Shown: positions 31,311 through 44,017 of the stretch, one piece after another
How the letters are laid out: each line of letters starts with the position of its first letter
Position numbering within the stretch: the first letter of the stretch is position 1
NCBI GenBank assembly: GCA_001770775.1
Contig: MESA01000038.1
Location: 135,953-199,952 of the forward strand
Source: Burkholderiales bacterium RIFCSPHIGHO2_12_FULL_63_20
Lineage (GTDB): Bacteria > Pseudomonadota > Gammaproteobacteria > Burkholderiales > Burkholderiaceae_C
Length of the DNA: 64,000 nt
Direction: 5' to 3'
Translations under genes and position numbers: made by a program
The notes under the pieces: model-generated
The model's database searches: none
Seen by the model: the letters and a program-made list of their open reading frames with translations, nothing else
What the model was told of the DNA's origin: nothing

Positions 31311-32294
31311 ATGCAAAGTTTCCTCGATCCGGCCATCCTGTTCTTCGTTTTCGGCCTGCTGGCTGGCGCGCTGCGCTCCAACCTGGAGATCCCGCCGCAG
31401 ATCGCGCGCTTTCTCTCCCTTTATCTGTTGATGGCCCTGGGCCTGAAGGGCGGCTTTGCGCTGCACCAGTCGGGTCTGACGATGGACGTGGCGGTGAGCC
31501 TGGGCGGTGCCCTGCTGCTGGCCACCGTCGTGCCACTGCTGGGCTACCACCTGCTCAAACGTTTCCTGAGTGGCTATGACGCAGCGGCGATTGCGGCGAC
31601 CTACGGCTCGGTGAGCGCCGTGACCTTCATCACCACGGTGCAGTACCTGGACAACCACAACGTGCCTTACGGGGGCCACATGGCGGCGGCCATGGCCTTG
31701 ATGGAGTCGCCCGCGATCATCATGGCGGTGCTGCTGGCCAACATGGTGCGCCAGCGCGAACAAGCGAAGGCGCAAGCGGCGGGATCAGGCACGGTGCGTA
31801 ACACGCCGCTGAGACACATCCTGCACGAGTCGATGACCGACGGCGCCCAGCTGTTGCTGCTGGGCGCTATGGTGATCGGCATCGTCACCGGGCAGTCGGG
31901 GCATGACGCCATGCAGCCGTTTGCAGGCGACCTGTTCAAGGGCATGCTGGCGTTTTTCCTGCTGGACATGGGCTTGAACGCAGCCCGCAACATGGGCGAG
32001 CTCAAGGGCAAGTCGCCGTGGTTGCTGGCCTACGGCTTGGTCGGGCCGATGGTGCACGCCTCGCTGGCCCTGGGCTTGTGCGTGCTGCTCGACATCCCTG
32101 CTGGCAATGGCGCTTTGCTGATGGTGCTAGCGGCGAGTGCGTCCTACATCGCGGTGCCAGCGGTGGTGCGCCACGCCATCCCCGAGGCCAACCCGTCGCT
32201 GTACATTGGCATGTCGCTGGGGCTGACCTTCCCGTTCAACATCCTGGTGGGCATCCCGCTGTATGTGGGCGTGGCGCAGCACGTGCTGCGCTGA
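31311..32294 (+). CDS. SbtA-like sodium-dependent bicarbonate transport family permease (DUF897)
   Basis: MQSFLDPAILFFVFGLLAGALRSNLEIPPQIARFLSLYLLMALGLKGG...; ASYIAVPAVVRHAIPEANPSLYIGMSLGLTFPFNI. Confidence 0.88.
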   Translation: MQSFLDPAILFFVFGLLAGALRSNLEIPPQIARFLSLYLLMALGLKGGFALHQSGLTMDVAVSLGGALLLATVVPLLGYHLLKRFLSGYDAAAIAATYGSVSAVTFITTVQYLDNHNVPYGGHMAAAMALMESPAIIMAVLLANMVRQREQAKAQAAGSGTVRNTPLRHILHESMTDGAQLLLLGAMVIGIVTGQSGHDAMQPFAGDLFKGMLAFFLLDMGLNAARNMGELKGKSPWLLAYGLVGPMVHASLALGLCVLLDIPAGNGALLMVLAASASYIAVPAVVRHAIPEANPSLYIGMSLGLTFPFNILVGIPLYVGVAQHVLR

Positions 32295-32307
32295 CGCCTT
32301 CGCAGGT

Positions 32308-33330
<1,023 letters not shown>

Positions 33331-33437
33331 CGGGCCATTGTCCGGCTGCAGGCTTGCCCTTGCAGGTGTACGCCCATTCACGCTTGGCCGATACTTCAAA
33401 GGCTCTCGCATTAGGCATTTGAAAAGAAAGGCCCCGC

Positions 33438-34247
33438 ATGTCTGCCGCCCCCCGCATGCCCACCTACTTCATCCCGCATGGCGCCGGGCCCTGTTTCTTC
33501 ATGGACTGGAACCCGCCCACCACCTGGCACCGCATGCGCGACTTCCTGATGGGCATCGCCAGCACCCTACCGGCACGTCCCAGCGCCATCGTTCTGGTGT
33601 CGGGGCACTGGCTCACCCCGGGGTTCAATGTCACCAGCGGCGCCCAGCCGGACCTGATCTACGACTACGGCGGCTTCCCGCCCCACACCTACGAATTGCG
33701 CTACCCCGCGCCGGGCGAGCCGCAACTGGCTGAGCGCATCCAGCAGCTGCTGCAGCAGGCCGGACAGCCCTCGCAAACCGATCCGCAGCGCGGCTTCGAC
33801 CACGGCATGTTCATCCCGCTCAAACTGATGTTCCCCGAGGCCGACGTGCCCGTGGTGCAGCTGTCCTTGCGGCATGACCTGGACCCGCAGGCCCACCTGC
33901 AAGCCGGGCAGGCCCTGACCGCCCTGCGCGACGAGGGCGTGCTGATCGTGGGCAGTGGCATGAGCTTTCACAACATGCGCGGCTATGGCGACCCGCGCTT
34001 CGGCCCCATCTCCGACACCTTCGACGCCTGGCTGACCGCCACGGTGGAGGCCGACCCGGCCACGCGTGCGCAGGGGCTGGCGCACTGGGACCAGGCCCCC
34101 TCGGCCCGGCTGTGCCACCCGCCCCGCGCCGAAGAGCACCTGCTGCCCTTGATGGTGGTAGCCGGCGCCGCCAGTGAAGGACGAGGCCAGCGCGTGTTCT
34201 CCGACCGCGTGCTGGAAACCACCCTGTCGGCCTACCGATTCGACTGA
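33438..34247 (+). CDS. class III extradiol (LigB/DODA-type) dioxygenase family protein
   Basis: [69 protein letters not shown]. Confidence 0.92.
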   Translation: MSAAPRMPTYFIPHGAGPCFFMDWNPPTTWHRMRDFLMGIASTLPARPSAIVLVSGHWLTPGFNVTSGAQPDLIYDYGGFPPHTYELRYPAPGEPQLAERIQQLLQQAGQPSQTDPQRGFDHGMFIPLKLMFPEADVPVVQLSLRHDLDPQAHLQAGQALTALRDEGVLIVGSGMSFHNMRGYGDPRFGPISDTFDAWLTATVEADPATRAQGLAHWDQAPSARLCHPPRAEEHLLPLMVVAGAASEGRGQRVFSDRVLETTLSAYRFD

Positions 34248-34309
34248 CACGCGGTGTCCTGACCGGGTTTTCCCGGGTCCCGAAGGGGTGGTCAAGCGGT
34301 AGCCCTGCG

Positions 34310-34339
34310 CTCATTTTTGAGTCATACTCAAAAAATGAG
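34310..34339. promoter_or_regulatory. putative TetR-family operator: inverted repeat CTCATTTTTGAGT-CAT-ACTCAAAAAATGAG overlapping the regulator start codon
   Basis: Near-perfect inverted repeat (one extra A in right arm) at 34310-34339; ATG at 34335. Confidence 0.7.
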
Positions 34340-35069
34340 TTCCAGCACCTTGGCCCGCACGATCCCGAAGAGCAGCAAGTCCCAGCACCGGCTGAGGGAT
34401 TTGTTGAGCGCCGCTCAAACCGTGTTCACCGAGCACGGCTACCAGCGCACCACCATGGCCCAGATCGCCGAGACCGCCGGCGTGTCCGAGGCCACGGTGT
34501 TCACCTATTTCGCCAGCAAGCGCGAGCTGTGCATTCAGGTCATCACCCGCTGGTATGACGAGATCAGCAGCGAGCTGGAGCGCGATGTGCCCGCTTTGCC
34601 CGGTGTGCACGCCAAGCTCAGCCACGTCGTGCGCGCCCACCTCGTCACCCTGCTGGCCGATGGCTCGGGCATGTGCGCCCTGGTACTGGGCGAAGGCCGC
34701 GCCGCCGGTTCGGCCGAGCCTGAACTGGCCGAAGTCATCGCCGCCTGCAAGCGCCGCTACACCGCCCCCTTGATGGACGCGCTGGCCGAGGCACAGGTCC
34801 AAGGTCAGGTCCGCGCCGACATGCCTCTGCGCCTGCTGCGCGAGCTGGTCTACGGCTCGATGGAGCACGTGCTGTGGGACGCCATCACCTCGGCCAAGCG
34901 CCCCGACATCGACACCACGGCCACCCAGCTGACCGAACTGATCTGGAGTGCGCTGGTGCCGCGTGAGGCCGCCCTGGCCTCGCTGGCGGCGCTCAGCCGC
35001 TTCCACGATGAAGTCCACGATGCGCTGAGTCGCGTCCCCCCTCCTCCTTTGCCGCCGCTCCAGGCCTGA
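34335..35069 (+). CDS. TetR/AcrR family regulator heading the liu operon
   Basis: N-terminal HTH LLSAAQTVFTEHGYQRTTMAQIAETAGVSEATVFTYFASKREL. Confidence 0.93.
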   Translation: MSSSTLARTIPKSSKSQHRLRDLLSAAQTVFTEHGYQRTTMAQIAETAGVSEATVFTYFASKRELCIQVITRWYDEISSELERDVPALPGVHAKLSHVVRAHLVTLLADGSGMCALVLGEGRAAGSAEPELAEVIAACKRRYTAPLMDALAEAQVQGQVRADMPLRLLRELVYGSMEHVLWDAITSAKRPDIDTTATQLTELIWSALVPREAALASLAALSRFHDEVHDALSRVPPPPLPPLQA

Positions 35070-35075
35070 CCGACC

Positions 35076-36683
35076 ATGCCCGTCATCGAGACCCAACTCA
35101 ATCCGCGCAGCGAAGCGTTCAAGGACAGCGCCCGCGCCATGCAGACCCTGGTGGCCGACCTGGAGGCGCAGCTCGCCCAGATCGCCCTCGGCGGCGGCGA
35201 CGCCCCGCGCGCCAAGCACCTGGCCCGTGGCAAGCTGCTGCCGCGTGACCGCGTCGAACAGTTGCTCGACGCCGGCTCGCCGTTCCTGGAAGTGGGCGCC
35301 CTGGCTGCGCTGAACGTGTACGACAACGCCGCGCCCAGTGCTGGCATCATCACCGGCGTCGGCCGTGTGTCGGGCGTCGAATGCATGATCGTGTGCAACG
35401 ACGCGACCGTGAAGGGCGGCACCTACTACCCGCTCACCGTCAAAAAGCACCTGCGCGCGCAGGAGATCGCCGCGCAGAACCGCCTGCCCTGCATCTACCT
35501 GGTGGACTCGGGCGGCGCCAACCTGCCCAACCAGGACGAGGTCTTTCCCGACCGCGACCACTTCGGCCGCATCTTCTACAACCAGGCCAACCTGAGCGCC
35601 GCCGGCATCCCGCAGATCGCCGTGGTGATGGGCTCGTGCACGGCGGGAGGCGCCTACGTGCCGGCCATGAGCGACGAGACCATCATCGTCGCCAACCAGG
35701 GCACCATCTTCCTGGGTGGCCCGCCGCTGGTTAAAGCCGCCACCGGCGAGGTCGTGACGGCCGAAGACCTGGGCGGCGGCGATGTGCACACCCGCCTGTC
35801 GGGCGTGGCCGACCACCTCGCCCGCGACGACGTGCATGCGCTGGCCCTGGCCCGCCAGGCAGTGGCTCGCCTGAACTGGCGCAAGACGCCCGAGCTGGCC
35901 CTGGTCACCCCGCGCGCCCCGCTGTACGACGAGGCCGAACTCAACGGCATCATCCCCACCGATACGCGCAAGCCCTTCGACGTGCGCGAGGTCATCGCCC
36001 GCCTGGTCGACGGCTCCGAGTTCGACGAGTTCAAGGCCCGCTACGGCACCACCCTGATCACCGGTTTTGCCCACATCGAAGGCATGCCCGTGGGCATCGT
36101 GGCCAACAACGGCATCCTGTTTGCCGAAAGCGCCAACAAGGGCGCCCACTTCATCGAGCTGTGCTGCCAGCGCAAGATCCCGCTGGTCTTTTTGCAGAAC
36201 ATCACCGGCTTCATGGTGGGCCGCAAGTACGAGAACGAGGGCATTGCCCGCGCCGGCGCCAAGATGGTGACGGCTGTGTCTTGCGCCAGTGTTCCGAAGT
36301 TCACCGTCATCATCGGCGGCTCGTTTGGGGCCGGCAACTACGGCATGTGCGGGCGCTCCTTCAACCCGCGCTTCATGTGGATGTGGCCCAACGCCCGCAT
36401 CAGCGTGATGGGCGGTGAGCAGGCCGCCAGCGTGCTGGCCACCGTCAAGCGCGATGGCATCGAGGCCAAGGGAGGCACCTGGTCAGCCGACGAGGAAGAA
36501 GCCTTCAAGGCGCCGGTGCGCGATCAGTACGAGGCGCAAGGCCATCCCTACTACGCCAGCGCCCGCCTGTGGGACGACGGCGTGATCCGCCCCACCGACA
36601 CCCGCCGTGTGCTGAGCCTGGCCCTGAGCGCCGCGCTCAACGCCCCGATCCCCGAGACGCGTTACGGCGTCTTCCGCATGTGA
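35076..36683 (+). CDS. liuB: methylcrotonyl-CoA carboxylase beta (carboxyltransferase) subunit
   Basis: [59 protein letters not shown]. Confidence 0.95.
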   Translation: MPVIETQLNPRSEAFKDSARAMQTLVADLEAQLAQIALGGGDAPRAKHLARGKLLPRDRVEQLLDAGSPFLEVGALAALNVYDNAAPSAGIITGVGRVSGVECMIVCNDATVKGGTYYPLTVKKHLRAQEIAAQNRLPCIYLVDSGGANLPNQDEVFPDRDHFGRIFYNQANLSAAGIPQIAVVMGSCTAGGAYVPAMSDETIIVANQGTIFLGGPPLVKAATGEVVTAEDLGGGDVHTRLSGVADHLARDDVHALALARQAVARLNWRKTPELALVTPRAPLYDEAELNGIIPTDTRKPFDVREVIARLVDGSEFDEFKARYGTTLITGFAHIEGMPVGIVANNGILFAESANKGAHFIELCCQRKIPLVFLQNITGFMVGRKYENEGIARAGAKMVTAVSCASVPKFTVIIGGSFGAGNYGMCGRSFNPRFMWMWPNARISVMGGEQAASVLATVKRDGIEAKGGTWSADEEEAFKAPVRDQYEAQGHPYYASARLWDDGVIRPTDTRRVLSLALSAALNAPIPETRYGVFRM

Positions 36684-36694
36684 GGACGCCCGCC

Positions 36695-37477
36695 ATGTCG
36701 AACCTGGACATCCGTCATGAAGGCCCCGTCAGCCACGTCTGGCTGAACCGCCCCACGCTGCGCAACGCCTTCGATGCCGCCACGATTGCCGAACTGACGC
36801 ACACCTTCACTGAGCTCGCCACCCGCCCCGGTCTGCGCGTGGTGGTGCTGGGCGCCCACGGCAAGGCTTTCTGCGCCGGCGCCGACCTGAACTGGATGCG
36901 CGAGATGGCCGGCTACAGTTGGGATGAAAACCATGCCGACGCCACCGGTCTGGCCAACATGCTGTGGGCCATTGCCAGCTGCCCGGTGCCCGTCATCGCC
37001 CGCGTGCAGGGCGACGGCTACGGCGGTGGCGTGGGCCTGGTCGCGGCCTGCGACATCGCGGTCGGCACGCCCGCTGTAGGCTTCAGCCTGTCGGAAGTGA
37101 AGCTGGGCCTGACACCGGCCACCATCAGCCCCTATGTGCTGCGTGCCATCGGGGAGCGTGCCGCGCGCCGCTACGTCGTCACCGCCGAGCGCTTCGATGC
37201 GGCACAGGCTCATCATCTGGGCCTGTTGCATGAAGTGGTCGAGCCCGAGGCGTTGGACGCCACCGTGGACCGACTGGTGCAAGCCATCGTCGCCAACGGC
37301 CCACAGGCCGTGCGTGCGGGCAAGCGCCTGATCCAGGAAGTGGCCGGGCAGGACCTCACCCCCACCCTGCGCGACCACACCGCGCGCCACATTGCCGACA
37401 TCCGCGCGAGCGACGAAGGCCGTGCCGGCCTGCATGCCTTCCTGAACAAATCCGTGCCCGCGTGGCAGCAAGGTTGA
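36695..37477 (+). CDS. liuC: enoyl-CoA hydratase family protein, likely methylglutaconyl-CoA hydratase
   Basis: Crotonase fold motifs (AFCAGADLNWMREM, GDGYGGGVGLVAACDIAVG); operon context. Confidence 0.92.
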   Translation: MSNLDIRHEGPVSHVWLNRPTLRNAFDAATIAELTHTFTELATRPGLRVVVLGAHGKAFCAGADLNWMREMAGYSWDENHADATGLANMLWAIASCPVPVIARVQGDGYGGGVGLVAACDIAVGTPAVGFSLSEVKLGLTPATISPYVLRAIGERAARRYVVTAERFDAAQAHHLGLLHEVVEPEALDATVDRLVQAIVANGPQAVRAGKRLIQEVAGQDLTPTLRDHTARHIADIRASDEGRAGLHAFLNKSVPAWQQG

Positions 37478-37481
37478 GCCC

Positions 37482-39476
<1,995 letters not shown>

Positions 39477-39509
39477 CGCACTCACCCCAGCAAATCTCAG
39501 GATCACCCC

Positions 39510-40430
39510 ATGAGCCACTCTACCTTCCCCGCCCACGTCACCCTGGTCGATGTCGGCCTGCGTGACGGCCTGCAAAACGAAGCCCAGCCCGTGGCGGCTG
39601 CCGACAAGATCGAACTCGTGCACCGCCTGCAAGCCGCCGGCCTTCGCGAAATCGAGGTCACCAGCTACGTCAGCCCCAAGTGGGTGCCGCAGATGGCCGA
39701 CAACGCCCAGGTCATGGCCGGCATCCAGCGCCAGCCGGGTGTGCGCTACAGCGTGCTCACCCCGAACATGAAAGGCTTTGAAGGCGCCCTGGCCTCACGT
39801 GCCGACGAGGTCGTGATCTTTGCCGCCGCCAGCGAAGCCTTCAGCCAGCGCAACATCAACTGCTCGATTGCCGAGTCCATCGAGCGTTTCCGCCCCGTGG
39901 CCGAAGCCGCCAAAGCCCACGGCATGAAGGTGCGTGCCGCCGTGTCGGTCGCACTGGGCTGCCCCTATCAGGGCGACGTCTCCCCAGACGCGGTCGAAGA
40001 CGTCGTCAAGCGCCTGCTCGACATCGGCACCGACCACGTGGGCGTCGCCGACACCATTGGCGTGGGCACCGCCGGCCGCGTCACCGCCGTGATGGAACGC
40101 GCCATGAAGCACGTGCCCCTGGCCGAGCTCAGCGGCCACTTCCACGACACCTACGGCCAGGCGCTCACCAACATCTACGCCAGCCTGCAACTGGGCGTCC
40201 ACATCTTCGACACCAGCATCGCCGGCCTGGGCGGCTGCCCTTATGCCAAGGGTGCCACCGGCAACGTCGCCACCGAAGACGTGGTCTACCTGCTGCACGG
40301 CCTGGGCATCACCACCGGCATCGACCTGGACCGACTTGTCGACGCCGGCGCCTTCATCTCCGGCGTGCTGGGCCGCAAGCCCGTCTCCCGCGTCAGCAAT
40401 GCCTTGCTGGCCAAGCGTGCCACCGCCTGA
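39510..40430 (+). CDS. liuE: hydroxymethylglutaryl-CoA lyase
   Basis: [45 protein letters not shown]. Confidence 0.95.
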   Translation: MSHSTFPAHVTLVDVGLRDGLQNEAQPVAAADKIELVHRLQAAGLREIEVTSYVSPKWVPQMADNAQVMAGIQRQPGVRYSVLTPNMKGFEGALASRADEVVIFAAASEAFSQRNINCSIAESIERFRPVAEAAKAHGMKVRAAVSVALGCPYQGDVSPDAVEDVVKRLLDIGTDHVGVADTIGVGTAGRVTAVMERAMKHVPLAELSGHFHDTYGQALTNIYASLQLGVHIFDTSIAGLGGCPYAKGATGNVATEDVVYLLHGLGITTGIDLDRLVDAGAFISGVLGRKPVSRVSNALLAKRATA

Positions 40431-40497
40431 TGCAGGCGCCCGTTTCCTTGCCTTCCTTTCGACCCGACACCTGTACCGACACCGAGGAGTGACCACC

Positions 40498-41676
40498 ATG
40501 AACCTGCCAGGCCTGAACCACCAACTGGGTGACGACATCGATGCCTTGCGCGAAGCCGTGCGCGCCTTTGTGCAAAAAGAACTCGCCCCCCGCGCCGCCG
40601 ACATCGACCGCGACAACCTCTTCCCTGCCGACATGTGGAAGAAGCTGGGCGACCTCGGCGTGCACGGCCTGACCGTCTCCGAAGAATACGGCGGCACCAA
40701 CCTGGGCTACCTCGCCCACATGGTCGCCATGGAAGAAGTCAGCCGTGGCAGCGCCTCGGTGGGCCTGAGCTATGGCGCGCACTCGAACCTGTGCATCAAC
40801 CAGATCAACCGCAACGGCAGTGAAGCGCAAAAGCGCAAGTACCTGCCCAAGCTGATCAGTGGCGACTTCGTCGGTGCCCTGGCCATGAGCGAGCCCAACG
40901 CCGGCTCCGACGTGGTCAGCATGAAGTTGCGTGCTGACAAAAAGGGCGACCGCTACGTGCTCAATGGCAGCAAGATGTGGATCACCAACGGAGGTGACGC
41001 CGATGTGCTCGTGGTCTACGCCAAGACCAATCCGGAAGCCGGCGCCAAGGGCATGACCGCCTTCCTGATCGAAAAAGGCATGAAGGGCTTCAGCAAGGGC
41101 CTGCACCTCGACAAGCTGGGCATGCGCGGCTCCAACACCTTCCCGCTGTTCTTTGAAGACTGCGAAGTGCCTGCCGAGAACGTGCTGGGCGGCGAAGGCA
41201 ACGGAGTCAAGGTGCTGATGAGTGGCCTGGACTACGAGCGCGCGGTGCTGTCAGGCGGCCCGCTGGGCATCATGCAGGCGGTGATGGACAACGTCATCCC
41301 CTACATCCACGAGCGCAAGCAGTTCGGCCAGGCCATCGGCGAGTTCCAGTTGCTGCAAGGCAAGGTCGCCGACATGTACACCGTGCAGCAAGCCGCCCGC
41401 GCGCTGGGCTACACCGTGGCCAAGAACCTCGATGCCCTGGGCGATCGACACGCCCGCCACGTACGCAAGGACTGCGCCGCCCTGATCCTGTGGACCGCCG
41501 AGAAGGCCACCTGGATGGCCGGCGAAGGCATCCAGATTTTTGGCGGCAACGGCTACATCAACGACTACCCACTGGGCCGCCTGTGGCGCGATGCCAAGCT
41601 CTATGAAATCGGCGCCGGCACCAGCGAGATCCGCCGCATGCTGATCGGCCGCGAGCTGTTCGCCGAAACGGCCTGA
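40498..41676 (+). CDS. liuA: isovaleryl-CoA dehydrogenase
   Basis: Acyl-CoA dehydrogenase motifs ([54 protein letters not shown]) in liu context; start at [13 protein letters not shown]. Confidence 0.95.
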   Translation: MNLPGLNHQLGDDIDALREAVRAFVQKELAPRAADIDRDNLFPADMWKKLGDLGVHGLTVSEEYGGTNLGYLAHMVAMEEVSRGSASVGLSYGAHSNLCINQINRNGSEAQKRKYLPKLISGDFVGALAMSEPNAGSDVVSMKLRADKKGDRYVLNGSKMWITNGGDADVLVVYAKTNPEAGAKGMTAFLIEKGMKGFSKGLHLDKLGMRGSNTFPLFFEDCEVPAENVLGGEGNGVKVLMSGLDYERAVLSGGPLGIMQAVMDNVIPYIHERKQFGQAIGEFQLLQGKVADMYTVQQAARALGYTVAKNLDALGDRHARHVRKDCAALILWTAEKATWMAGEGIQIFGGNGYINDYPLGRLWRDAKLYEIGAGTSEIRRMLIGRELFAETA

Positions 41677-41708
41677 CTCCGCCCCGGGGCGAGCACAGGC
41701 CCCCCCAA

Positions 41709-41733
41709 GGCACCGGCCCTGAGCGCCGGTGCC
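41709..41733. terminator. hairpin GGCACCGGC-CCTGAGC-GCCGGTGCC between convergent genes (no clear T-run)
   Basis: 9-bp perfect stem between liuA and diguanylate cyclase stops. Confidence 0.45.
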
Positions 41734-41737
41734 CGGC

Positions 41738-43069
41738 TCACACCTCGCTCATCTCCAGCACAACCCGGTTGCGACCCTGCGCCTTGGCCTGGTACAGCGC
41801 CGCATCGGCACGCGCCAGCCAGCCCGTCAGGCTCAGCTCCCGGCGATCAAACTGCGCCACGCCAATGCTCACACTGAACTGCAGCGGCTGGCCATCCACC
41901 AACAAGTGGCTGTTGTAGACCGCCTCACGAATGCGCTCGGCCAGCGCGGTCGCCTGGTCAGCCGTGATGTTGGGCAACAGCACCACAAACTCCTCCCCCC
42001 CCAGGCGCGCCACCAGGTCCACCTTGCGCACCAGTTGCTGCACCGTTTGTGCAAAGCTCACCAGCACGGCATCCCCGGTCACATGGCCATGGGTGTCGTT
42101 GACCACCTTGAAGTGGTCCAGGTCCATCATCAGCAAGGACAACTCCGAGCGATAACGCAGCGCACGCTGCATCTCGGCCTCGGCCGCCTCCGAAAACGCC
42201 CGTCGGCTGGCCACACCGGTCAGCGAGTCCGTGCGTGCCGCCAGCTCAGCCGCATCCTTCTGATCGCGCAGCTCCTGCGTGGCTTGGGTGATCTGCTGCT
42301 GCAACTCCTCCTGCGTGGTGGCAATGCGCGCCACCATCGCATTGATCCCCGTCGCCAAGGGCCTCAAGATGCCGCTGCGCTCGACGTCCACACGCTCATC
42401 CAACTGTCCCTCCCCCACGCGCTGCACCACATGGTTGATGCGACCAATCTGAACCGACACCAAATCGGCCAGCACGGAGGCCATCACCCCCGCGAGCATC
42501 AACCCCCCCACAGCCGTCGCCAAGGACCAGATCAACAGATCCCGTCGCTGCTGAGCCAGGGCCTCTAGCGACATTTCCACCACGGCATACCCCAGCAAGC
42601 GGTTCTCTGTGGCACGGAAACCTTCCGGTGCCCCAGCCACCGGCCCATACACATCGTCCTGCAACATCGACTGGGTGGAGTAGATGGGCTGTGCCACCAC
42701 CAGAGCGTCTTTCGTTTGCACGATCTGGATGGCACCATCCAGACGCGGCGAGGGCGCCCTCATCTGACCTGCTGCCGCCTTCACCTGCCCCTGCGCGTTG
42801 TAAATGATCACCCCACGCAACTGGACATCGCTGCGCAGGGCAGCCTCAGCCAGTCGCGCCAGAGCCTCGCGATCGCCCGCAAACAGACTGAACTCTGCGG
42901 CGCTGCCCAACTGACGAGCCGAGGCCGCACCGCGATCCTTCAAGGCTTCCGCCATGCGCCCGCCGTACTGGGACGCGAACCCCACCACGAGCAAGGCAAT
43001 CACCAGCATGGCCGGCAAAGCCGTCGCCAACCAAAGGCGCACGCGCACCCCACCCAGTTTCAATATCAC
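41738..43069 (-). CDS. membrane HAMP-GGDEF diguanylate cyclase with periplasmic sensor
   Basis: N-terminal TM, ~150-aa extracytoplasmic region, second TM, HAMP-like linker, RKVD-LVARL-GGEEF (I-site + A-site). Confidence 0.93.
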   Translation of the reverse strand: MILKLGGVRVRLWLATALPAMLVIALLVVGFASQYGGRMAEALKDRGAASARQLGSAAEFSLFAGDREALARLAEAALRSDVQLRGVIIYNAQGQVKAAAGQMRAPSPRLDGAIQIVQTKDALVVAQPIYSTQSMLQDDVYGPVAGAPEGFRATENRLLGYAVVEMSLEALAQQRRDLLIWSLATAVGGLMLAGVMASVLADLVSVQIGRINHVVQRVGEGQLDERVDVERSGILRPLATGINAMVARIATTQEELQQQITQATQELRDQKDAAELAARTDSLTGVASRRAFSEAAEAEMQRALRYRSELSLLMMDLDHFKVVNDTHGHVTGDAVLVSFAQTVQQLVRKVDLVARLGGEEFVVLLPNITADQATALAERIREAVYNSHLLVDGQPLQFSVSIGVAQFDRRELSLTGWLARADAALYQAKAQGRNRVVLEMSEV

Positions 43070-44016
43070 CGCATGCCCTCCTCACGCCGCAAGGCATCGG
43101 TCAATACAGAAACGTCCGGCACGTCCAGCCCCAAGGACCGGCAGACTTGTTCGTTGAGCGCCACCGTGAACCCGTCAGCCAGACGGGCTGCTGGCCAGGC
43201 CGACACACCGGACGACGCACTCAAAGGCCCCTTCAACATGGCCGCCACCTGACGACCCGCCTGTGCAGGACTGGCATACAAACCCATGGCTGCCCCCGCT
43301 TTGACCAACGCCGGCGAATAGCTCACCACCGGCACACGCTGCCGATAGGCAGTGATCAGCATGTGCTGCAAGGCCGACACATCGGCCACCGCACTGTCTG
43401 GCAAGATGAGCAACACGTCGGCGTCGGCCAACACCGATCGCAGCGCAGCAGACAGCGTCTCCGGCGCCCCCACCGAGCCGATCACCAGACGCACGCCCTG
43501 CGCCTGCGCCGCTTTGAGCAGCGCCTGACGTTGCGATACGGCGTCCTCGTGCACCAATACGCCCACCTTGGTCAAGCGGGGCATGGCGCGACGAATCAAG
43601 GCCAGATAGCGTTCAATGGGCTGGTCCAGATAGGCAGCAGACACCCACGCGGGCGGACGCTTCCAGACCGCCGCAAACCCGTCACGAGGCAGCAAGGCCC
43701 CCAGCACAGGGACACGCGCCCAGTCAGCCTGAGCACTGGCACGCTCCATCGCCAGGCGCAAGGCGGCCGCCCCCAGGGTGACCAGGGCCGCAGGCGGCGT
43801 ACCTGAGGGCAGTTCACGCGCCCCCAGAATGAGCAACTCTCTACCCCGGCCCACCTGGCGCCAGTCGGCCTGCAAAGCAGTCGCCGCCTCGGTGTAGGCC
43901 CAGGAGGCATCCGAGGGCAGGACCCAGACTGCATCGCTCGCAGCCTGCACCTGCCCTACCCCGACCAACAGGGGGGTGCCAACGGCAAAGGCAAGGGATT
44001 GGCGGCGGGTGATCAG
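43066..44016 (-). CDS. periplasmic substrate-binding protein (ABC_sub_bind / COG2984-like)
   Basis: LGAAALRLAM..., PRLTKVGVLVHEDA, ADVLLILPDSAV, VPVVSYSPALVKAGAAMGLYASPAQAGRQVAAML; in-frame upstream LITRRQSLAFAVGTPLLVGVGQVQAA signal peptide implies CTG start at 44016. Confidence 0.75.
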   Translation of the reverse strand: MITRRQSLAFAVGTPLLVGVGQVQAASDAVWVLPSDASWAYTEAATALQADWRQVGRGRELLILGARELPSGTPPAALVTLGAAALRLAMERASAQADWARVPVLGALLPRDGFAAVWKRPPAWVSAAYLDQPIERYLALIRRAMPRLTKVGVLVHEDAVSQRQALLKAAQAQGVRLVIGSVGAPETLSAALRSVLADADVLLILPDSAVADVSALQHMLITAYRQRVPVVSYSPALVKAGAAMGLYASPAQAGRQVAAMLKGPLSASSGVSAWPAARLADGFTVALNEQVCRSLGLDVPDVSVLTDALRREEGMR

Positions 44017-44017
44017 G

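Noticed and set aside
34311-36149. 612-aa minus-strand ORF opposite tetR/liuB
   Set aside because: Low-complexity shadow ORF with no recognisable motifs; liuB on the other strand is clear.
43066-44016. Complete ABC importer at the binding-protein gene
   Set aside because: No permease or ATPase gene is adjacent; neighbours are TonB receptors and a GGDEF gene.
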